Source: Ettlia oleoabundans (lineage: Eukaryota; Chlorophyta; Chlorophyceae; Chlamydomonadales). Taken from it: DNA of 64,000 bases. Made by a program: the position numbers and the translations under genes. A model generated the notes under the pieces. That model ran no database searches. It was not told the origin of the DNA and worked only from the letters and a program-made list of their open reading frames with translations. The stretch is taken from contig JAAMXP010001201.1 in assembly GCA_019693395.1 (NCBI GenBank), positions 1 to 64,000 of the forward strand. The letters run 5' to 3'. This document shows positions 56,980 to 64,000 of the stretch, in pieces; the first letter of the stretch is position 1, and each line of letters begins with the position of its first letter.

Positions 56980-58461
56980 TTAAAGTATGACTGCGGCCAA
57001 AGCGCCGCAAGTGCCCCCACTGAGCCCGCCTGCGGCAGCTGCCGACACCTCTGCCAGCGCCACACGCCCCAAGAAGAGCAGCATAACGAGGACGCAGCTG
57101 TGCAGCTGCAAGAAATCGAGCGTGCCAGGAGGCAACAGCTTGTGTTTGAGCGCAAAAGCCTGCCGCTGCCGCAGCTCCGTCAGCAACCCCAGCACGACCG
57201 GGAGGCAGTAACCCACGGCAATCTGCGAGCACAATGGCGTGGGATGTGGTATGTGCCCAGTCAATATGATGGATGCATAAAACCTGTCCCAACACGCCCG
57301 GAAATGAAGGCTTTGTGTGTGTGCAGAAGATTGTGGCTGCTGTGTATACACCCCATTTGCCTACACACGTAGTCCTGCCGTGCAAAAGTTGCATGTATTC
57401 CACGACACCAGACCCCGCACAACTTCACTACACATTGCACTCTCCATCAAGCACTCGCACACATCAACAAGGGGACCCAGCCAGCTGTGGGACACAGCCA
57501 CCTCTGGGTCCCCCAGCAATGCAAGCACCGGTTGACTCACTTGCAGCCCAAGCGTAAAGGCCAGGCATGGGACGACAGGGTCTGAAACCAACATGCTCTG
57601 CCTCCAGGACGGCTTGATGTAAGGTGCTGCATGATCTTGCAGGACCTGCCGCATCACTGGTGCCAATGCGGAGCGGCAGCAGCGAACGGCGGTGCGTGCG
57701 GAGGCAGCCACTGCGAAACCCTGACTAAAAACCAGCCAGGAACCCGTGGTTTGCATGCCTGCATCGGCAGAGCATACGGTGGAGGAAGCGGTTCAGCATA
57801 CTGGAACATAGCAGTACCATAGGCTCAGCATGCGGATGGTGGCACAGTCCAACAGCTAACCATCTCTACAAGCTGGCCGACAGTACAGGTGCAGCTGTTG
57901 ATCACGTTTTGGCTTACCAATGGAGTGTAAGGCCAGCTGTGAGGACAGTCCAAGCCCTGTGCGGGCCAGAAGCTCTACGGGTGAGCTGCCGCCGTCATCG
58001 CTGCTGACCAGGCTGGCAATGTACTGGTCTGGGAAGAGGGTTGCCAGAAAGGCAGCACAAACTTTCAGGCAAGACACAATGAGCTGGCGGTGCCTCATGT
58101 AAACTTCAGGCCACAGTGTGTTGACCAGCAGCAGGAGTGGCAGGTAGGACAGCAGGCCTGATGCTGCAACGACTGCGGCGCTGCCGTCCGGCATCTGCAG
58201 CAGCCGCTGGATGGCTGCAGCACACAAGAGGCAGGACGGAAGGCAACTATGCTGACAATCAACTACATTGGGGGCTACAAGGGCAGGGACGGGCCTGCGC
58301 AAGCTCTACGAGCAATAGAATATAAGATTTGGGTGCCAGCTTTCCTCACCCGACAAGCAGAAAGCCGCCAGGCTGCTGGCATAGAGGAAGTCGGTTTTCA
58401 GTGCGCCTCTATTGAAGGAAATTATGAACTGCCGTTCATAGCGGGCCGTCTCAAACTGCAT
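56980..58461 (-). CDS. Unrecognised multi-span membrane protein, 289 aa
   Basis: Four exons: 58461-58350, 58214-57918, 57758-57541 and 57222-56980, phases 1, 1 and 0, all with GT-AG borders. It starts MQFETARYERQFIISFNRGA with no signal-like leader. Likely membrane spans: SGLLSYLPLLLLVNTLWP, LIVSCLKVCAAFLATLF, VPCLAFTLGLQIAVGYCLPVVL and LHSCVLVMLLFLGRVALAEV. A basic amphipathic stretch (SARTAVRCCRSALAPVMRQVLQ) lies between spans. No transporter signature is seen and I do not recognise the family. An upstream exon cannot be excluded. Confidence 0.6.
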
Positions 58462-59251
58462 TGCTTCAATTGCTACAGCTGTGTAGCGCTAGCGAGCAGG
58501 AGGGCAGCAGCAGCCTTCTGCCTTGAGCCAGGGCAAGCCCGCTGCTTATTAGGGCGGCAGCTGCTGCAGCAGGTCAAGCGGGCTGCACCCGTGGTGGCAG
58601 CCGAGTCGTGCCGCTGTGATGACCCGGCGCGGTTAGATGTCGGAAGCGTGCTACGCTGCAACCCAACCCGTTTAAGAGCAAGTGGGGCCCCGTACCCCCT
58701 GCCGCTGGGAGTGCGGGTCGTGCGCCGCCCTAGGCAAAATAGTAACCCACAGCGGAGTAACCCGGAATGGTGAGAATGCAGGCACAACTGGAGGCCATGA
58801 TCATGACATGACAGTCGGGCAACCAGGGGCTTTCTTCCATGTCCGCCGCTTCTTCAACAGCCGCACCTTCTTGCAGCACAGTGCACGTTGCACTTCTTGC
58901 AGTGCACCTTACCTTGAGGTGCTATTGGGGCGCATTCACCCATGTCCACTTTCTTGAACACATGAACTTGCTGCTGGAGGCTTGGAGGGGTGGGCAGGTG
59001 TACTGGGAGGCGCGACGCCACTCAAGCGTGTACCGCCACAACAGTTAAAACATGTTGTTATCACAAAGTGACAGTGAGCGAACGACAGTGAGCTCAACAA
59101 ATCGGTCTCGTCTCCTGTGTGTTGCATGAGGGATAGCCTAACGCCGCCTAGGTGCAGCTGCTGCAATGTGCTGGCGCCACGCTGCCGCTTCTGCTGCTGC
59201 TTTTGCGGCTACAAGTTATAGCAGTAGCCGCTTTTGCTTTCAGTGTTAGTG
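58462..59251. other. Intergenic between two minus-strand genes
   Basis: 790 bp: downstream flank of phosphomannomutase and upstream of the 289-aa membrane protein. Open frames here show no domain or splice partner. Confidence 0.4.
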
Positions 59252-61693
59252 TCATGGGGAGGGGAAGAGCACCTGCAGCTGGCGGATGGTGTCATCCGGG
59301 CCTGTCACAGTGTGCCCCACAGTGTCCTCCGACTCGTAAATCTCATAGTCATTGCCGCCCTGCAAGGCACAAAGTGCAGGCAATGCGAGTGAACCGCGCA
59401 ACGGAGCTGCGCCGCAAATTGGAACCGCTTCCAGCCTGACATCTGCAACACACAACAAGCTTGTATGGGCAGAAAATATTGGTACGACGAAAACGATTGC
59501 ATTCACTGTGCATTGACTGCCATCACCTGATCACACACTGGGCATCGCCCTGGGCAATTATGCGCATTAAGCAGCACTGGGCCCAAGCACCAACCCAGGC
59601 AAGCCTAGCCTTCCACCCACCCACACCTTCACCCGCCCACCTTGAAGGTTTTGTCCCCAAAGAAGTGGATCTCGTCAAAGTCCTGCTTCACAAACCGCAA
59701 ACAGTACGTCTTGTCCCAGCCCTGCAGTACAAGTGGAGGCTTGGAGGCAAAGGATACGAGGCTAAGGGTACGGCTGAGACTACAAGCGGCATGAATGGCT
59801 GCCAATTGATTGATGCAAGGAACCCGTGCAGCAGTGCAGGCAGAGGGCTGCTAGCATGGCCCACGCAACGACCTATTGCCGCTGTTGCTGTGCGGCCAAT
59901 GGTGTCACTGCTGCTTGAGTGCACAAAGTGGGTGTTGGTCGGTGTTGTCAGATTGTGCCTGACCTGCGGGAAGACGTCAAAGGATATCTGGCCGCCGATG
60001 GAGAATGTGAGGTTCAGGTGCGCAAATCGCTCACGCAGCGTCTCCACAAATTTGGCCCTGCACATGGCAAACATTAATAGTTTTTTGAGTGCAAGTGAAC
60101 GGTGCATCTCCGCAGCAGCCAATTTCCTTCCTGAGATTGAGGCCTCAACATGCACCTGAAAAAAGAAAGTGGAACAATACCCCCACCACCACCACTGCCG
60201 CACCAGAATTTACCCGCGCCTGCCCAATCCACCCACCTGATGCCGCTTGCCAGGTCATGCTTCTCGTAATCATCTCGCTCTTGCTGGCTGCAGTTGCGCC
60301 CAATGGGTGACACGTTGATCATGCCGTTGCGGAACTCAATGAAGGTGCCGCGCTTCAGCGGGATGTCAATGTCTGCAGGGTAGAAAGTGAAACAGAGCAG
60401 CAATGAAAGCAGAGCACGCAAGTGTGTCTCTGTCGGGAGGAGGAGGTGGCCTGTTGTGTGCACAACAATGCAGCTGGGCAAGGCAGCCTGCCCACTGACA
60501 ACAACAGGGGACTTCATAGACCCCGCATGATTGCACCCTAGAACTCAAAAGTCCTCATCAATGGTTCTGCTGCTGGTACGGCAGGTTCGCTGTTGCACCT
60601 GCCAGGTACTTCAGGCAGAAGTTGATGAACTCCTTTAGATTGTCCTCCCCCAAATGGCTGCTAAGGGACTGCAGCAATGGAAGGCAGGCCGAGGGGTGGA
60701 ACAGCAATGGGAGGTAGCTTCCTTGAGGCATTCACTGGTGTTCACAGGCAGGAAGGCAGCTACAGGCAGGAGGCACACACAAAGTGTTAAACATGGCATT
60801 CAAGCAATGTTTCACTTGGAAGAATCATTACAGCATTTATCCCTGCATTAAGAGACTCTTCGCAGCACCCAAAAGAGCTGGCATCCACTCCTGTCCCACG
60901 CCCTCACCTGCACTGCCAGCAGCTCGCCCTTCTTGTAGGCCACCAAGCCATTCTCGGAAAACACATAATCAAACTCTTGCAGTACTGCTCCAGAAATTTG
61001 AAACATGTGTGGGGCACAAACATGGCGGGCCAAAGCGCATGCTGGGAAGGTGAAAACGAGTGACTTGCAGCAGGCACCTTGTGCTGTGGCCAGGGATGGG
61101 TGCTGGTGCATCAGGCAAGCTTACATGGCATGGCAAAGCAGCAAGCAGGCCTCGACAGGCAGGTGCAAAATGTCACACCAGCTCAGCAACAGCAGTAGCC
61201 TTAGCGGCAGCAGCCACGGCGCCGGGCCGCCAGGTAGTTGAGCTCACCATTCTGGCCCAGCTGCTCCATCTGCTTGTGCAGGTCAGAGCCCCCCACAGTG
61301 CCGATCGTGACTAGCTGCAGGTGCGGGAAGCCCAAACAGTAGCCAACAAGATTTGAAACACATGTGGCCAATTGACGAACTGGTCAGCTCGCATTCACAA
61401 GCTGGATGCATAGGCTGGGCTTGGAGGCAGTAATGTGCAGGAAACTCCAAGGATGCACTCACCTGCCGCAGCCGCCGCATCTCAGCTACCATTTTCTGCT
61501 CCACTTTCTGCGTAACGCAGGTACACAACAGCATTAGCAGCGGATGTGGATGCGAAACGTGCCAAGCAGAGTGGCGATGCAACGGGCAGGTGCTTGCCAC
61601 AAGCCGCGCCGCTTTTACGGCAACCTGGCCCACCTTGCGCGGCTCCGTCAACGTGCCATCCACATCAAACAAACACAGTATGCGTTTTGTCAT
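59252..61693 (-). CDS. PMM: Phosphomannomutase
   Basis: Cytosolic HAD-superfamily enzyme converting mannose-6-phosphate to mannose-1-phosphate for GDP-mannose, N-glycans, GPI anchors and ascorbate. Nine exons: 61693-61634, 61507-61463, 61314-61248, 60984-60908, 60668-60599, 60372-60237, 60057-59964, 59721-59641 and 59359-59252; 245 residues, the usual length. HAD motif I is [11 protein letters not shown] with the nucleophile and acid/base Asp. [69 protein letters not shown] and [17 protein letters not shown] follow, the last with the metal-binding Asp. All phases match. Exon 5 starts in AG|TCC to keep phase 0. One gene of this type usually serves the whole cell. Confidence 0.96.
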
Positions 61694-62741
61694 GCTGACA
61701 GGATCTGCAGCAGGCAAACGGGTTACGCAAACTTTCACAACCGCTGTGATGGGTGCGCTGCTGCGGCAGGCACCTGCCCGCCGCCGCCGGGTGACAACTG
61801 CTGGGGCGCACTGTTTCTGCGGGCACCATAGATCGCAAGTAACCGCTGCCGGCCCATACTCCTGTTTGGCCCCGTCGCCTGCTCGCACCTGCTGCGGTTA
61901 TTCGTGCCGCCAGCAGCAATCAGTCGGTTGTGCCGGCCTGGTGCAGCAATCGGTGACGATCAGCACGACAACCAAGCGCCCCACAAAGCAAGCTGAGCAG
62001 ACTGGCACCATCGCTAGCCCGGGCTTGCACTCAATGGGCTTCTCGGAAGGGCCGCTTTCCTCATCTGTCGTCGTGCTTGGACCGTGGTCATTCTGGATCT
62101 AAACCAAAGTAGCAGCTAGGAAATGGGTCAGGGACTGGGAGGGCGGCCCTGTCTGGGTGGTCAATATCAGCAGCATGTGCAACCATGCGAGTACAATGTG
62201 TGCAGTGGGCACTGAGAATTCAATGTGTTTGTACCCATACACATCGGGCAAGTGCCATGATCATGATATCACCGCACAATGAATTTCGAGGCGGGTCTTG
62301 GACAAAGGGCTGGTGGCTGCAGCTTGACGTCGGCGGTTGGCAGACCGCCGTCCAAGTGTGGGGGGGCGCAATAAGCAGCAGCTTTTGGCCGTAAGACATC
62401 CTCAGTGATAAGCAAGATAACGGGGTCGTCCCGGGAAGCCAACCAGAACCCACGTCGCGAGTGCAGCCAGCAGCCCAGCAGTGTGGGGCAAAAGCGGCTG
62501 AACTGCACAGCCCACGCAGTACGCTGCAGTACGAGTTGACAGCACGTCGCGTCCCAAAGGTGGGCAATACCGAAAACCGGGGACTGTTTGCGACACTTGC
62601 AGCCGACCGTAAGGCATCAAGAAGCACCCTAACTGCCAAAGCCCGCGAAAGCCAGCTGGCTGTTCACCCCGCACGCGGGCCTGTTTGACGCTCCCGCTGG
62701 ACGGTGTCTAGACAGCGAGTGCATATCGCGCTGATCGGGGA
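61694..62741. other. Divergent intergenic region, phosphomannomutase / DnaJ
   Basis: 1048 bp between two start codons pointing apart. The only candidate is the minus-strand frame listed separately at 62220-62639. TGCAATCA-like and CA-rich stretches occur, but no clear regulatory motif. Confidence 0.35.
62220..62639 (-). CDS. Possible small protein with organelle-like leader (doubtful)
   Basis: A 139-codon minus-strand frame starts MAVRVLLDALRSAASVAN, rich in Arg, Ser and Ala and few acids, like a mitochondrial presequence. It continues without an obvious intron but loses any recognisable pattern after about 50 residues, so a splice inside it or chance are both possible. It starts 103 bp from the divergent DnaJ gene. 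No family is recognised. Confidence 0.2.
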   Translation of the reverse strand: MAVRVLLDALRSAASVANSPRFSVLPTFGTRRAVNSYCSVLRGLCSSAAFAPHCWAAGCTRDVGSGWLPGTTPLSCLSLRMSYGQKLLLIAPPHTWTAVCQPPTSSCSHQPFVQDPPRNSLCGDIMIMALARCVWVQTH

Positions 62742-64000
62742 ATGCGGCGCTTCTCCTGGTCGCCGCGGCTAGGTGGCAGCGTGCTGCTGCTGCTGGCGGC
62801 GGCGGTGGCGGCGGTGCGAGATACAAAGTACTACGACTACCTGGGCGTGTCTCCAGACGCTGATGAGAGAACTATTCAGAAAGCGTATCGGCGGCAGGCA
62901 ATGTGAGTGTGATGCCCTGCTGGGTGCACTCATCTGCCTCACCTTCCACCTTTTCAGCCTTGCTGGCGTTGTTTGCTCCCCAACTCTAGAATGCGTCTGC
63001 AGCAGCGGCTGGTTGTGGCCCAACCTGCTCTCATTTTGGTCAAATATCATGCACAGGAAGTACCACCCAGACCGCAACCCGGACAAACCAGATGCAGAGG
63101 AGCGGTTCAGGGAGGTGGCGGAGGCTTACGAGGTCCTATCAGGTGCGGCGGCGGTGCCAGGCATCGCGCCAGGCATGGGCATCCGCATAGGCTTGGCTTA
63201 GTGCCAGGCGGGCACAGGTGGCTGGCAGCAGCTGTGGTCACGAAGAGTGCCTGCATGCAAGCAGTTGCTTATGAAGCCCTGTGACTCGGGTGTCTCACTT
63301 CCCTGCATGGCTGCTGCACTTGTCTTTGATAACTGAAACTGCCCCTGCTATGTGCCTCAGATCCCGAGAAACGCCAAATCTATGATCAATTCGGCGAGCA
63401 AGGGCTGAACCAAAATGGCGGCGGCCCAGGCGGCGGCGGGCCGGGTGGCGGCTTCCACTTCCAGGTAAATTCACGGCAAACAGGCACTTACATTTGGGTG
63501 CAACTACCACAGCCCAGGCAGTACAGTCTCCTCTATGCAGGGCTCAGCTTGGCTCTTCTGAAGCTGAGCTTTCGCATGTGCGCATGCTGCAGCCTGGACA
63601 CCTGCCGCATGATTCTCTAAATCTGTGCATGCACTTCAACTTTTCTTCTGCAGCATGGCGATGCCTTTAACATTTTTGAGACTGTTTTTGGTGGCGGCAT
63701 GGGTGGCGGCAGGGGTGGCCAGCGCATGCACTTCCAGTTTGGTGGCGGCGGCATGGGAGGAGGTGCGGGCGGCATTGGCGTCTGACATTTGCATGCTCCT
63801 TCTGGTGGTGGTGTCGCCCTGTGAGGCTTGGCACCCCTAGGGGCTAGGGGGCACGTTTGCTCTTTGCGACACTATGCTGTTTGCTCACTGTTCTTGCACC
63901 GCAGGAGGGTTTGGTGGCATGGGCGGGGGTATGGGCGGCGGCATGGGAGGAGGCGGGCGGCGTCGGGAGACAGCCGGCCTCTACGATAACGACGCGTTCG
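62742..64000 (+). CDS. ER-type DnaJ (Hsp40) co-chaperone, cut by the window end
   Basis: J-domain co-chaperone that stimulates an Hsp70. Exons: 62742-62902, 63057-63142, 63361-63464, 63654-63762, and 63905 to beyond 64000. An N-terminal hydrophobic segment ([14 protein letters not shown]) is a signal peptide or anchor, so the lumen of the ER is the likely site. The J domain follows: [32 protein letters not shown] in two exons, with HPD intact, then [18 protein letters not shown] long Gly/Phe/Met-rich region ([21 protein letters not shown] and many GMGGG units) comes next. The last visible residues are [14 protein letters not shown]. Whether the C-terminus is the usual client-binding domain or a thioredoxin-like domain cannot be seen. 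Confidence 0.88.

Noticed and set aside
1..64000. Prokaryotic operon or phage/defence island
   Set aside because: Genes are split by many spliceosomal introns, strands alternate, and products are eukaryotic (exosome, LSM8, UBC9, exportin).

Overview
Nuclear DNA of a unicellular green plant-lineage eukaryote, most likely a trebouxiophyte (Chlorella-like) green alga. The evidence is many small GT-AG introns, compact intergenic gaps, genes alternating between strands, Ala/Gln-rich low-complexity inserts, TGTAA polyadenylation-type motifs downstream of several stops, and a plastid-transit-like leader on at least one product. I found no operons, CRISPR, rRNA, tRNA or transposon. The lineage is an inference from gene style and was not tested by a search.

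I rebuilt 21 multi-exon genes by hand by joining reading frames at splice sites with matching phase. Left part (1-17.7 kb): a minus-strand coiled-coil protein; a Cys/His-motif protein (+); an organelle-type RluA pseudouridine synthase (-) sharing a 154-bp promoter gap with the exosome subunit RRP42 (+); a secreted fibronectin-III protein (-); and a TPR-MYND-SET (SMYD4-like) protein (+). Middle (18-36.5 kb): a second coiled-coil protein (+); a doubtful orphan-exon region; an unrecognised 755-aa protein with a Gln/Ala/Pro-rich tail (-); a TPR-carboxylesterase fusion (+); and an exportin-6-like karyopherin (-).

Right part (36.9-64 kb): a Spinster-type MFS transporter (-); LSM8 (+); a probable plastid protein of unknown function (-); the ubiquinone hydroxylase COQ6 (+); the SUMO-conjugating enzyme UBC9 (-); two tandem paralogous alpha/beta-hydrolases (+,+); an EamA/DMT-family transporter (-); an unrecognised membrane protein (-); phosphomannomutase (-); and an ER-type DnaJ cut by the window end (+). 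The set is mostly housekeeping (RNA decay and processing, nuclear transport, SUMO, CoQ, GDP-mannose, ER folding). The genes do not form one pathway.

The most unusual points are a high share of GC-AG introns (about 7 of about 114 inferred), the unknown 755-aa protein, the TPR-esterase fusion, an exportin-6 relative in a green alga, and a tandem hydrolase pair with identical intron phases.
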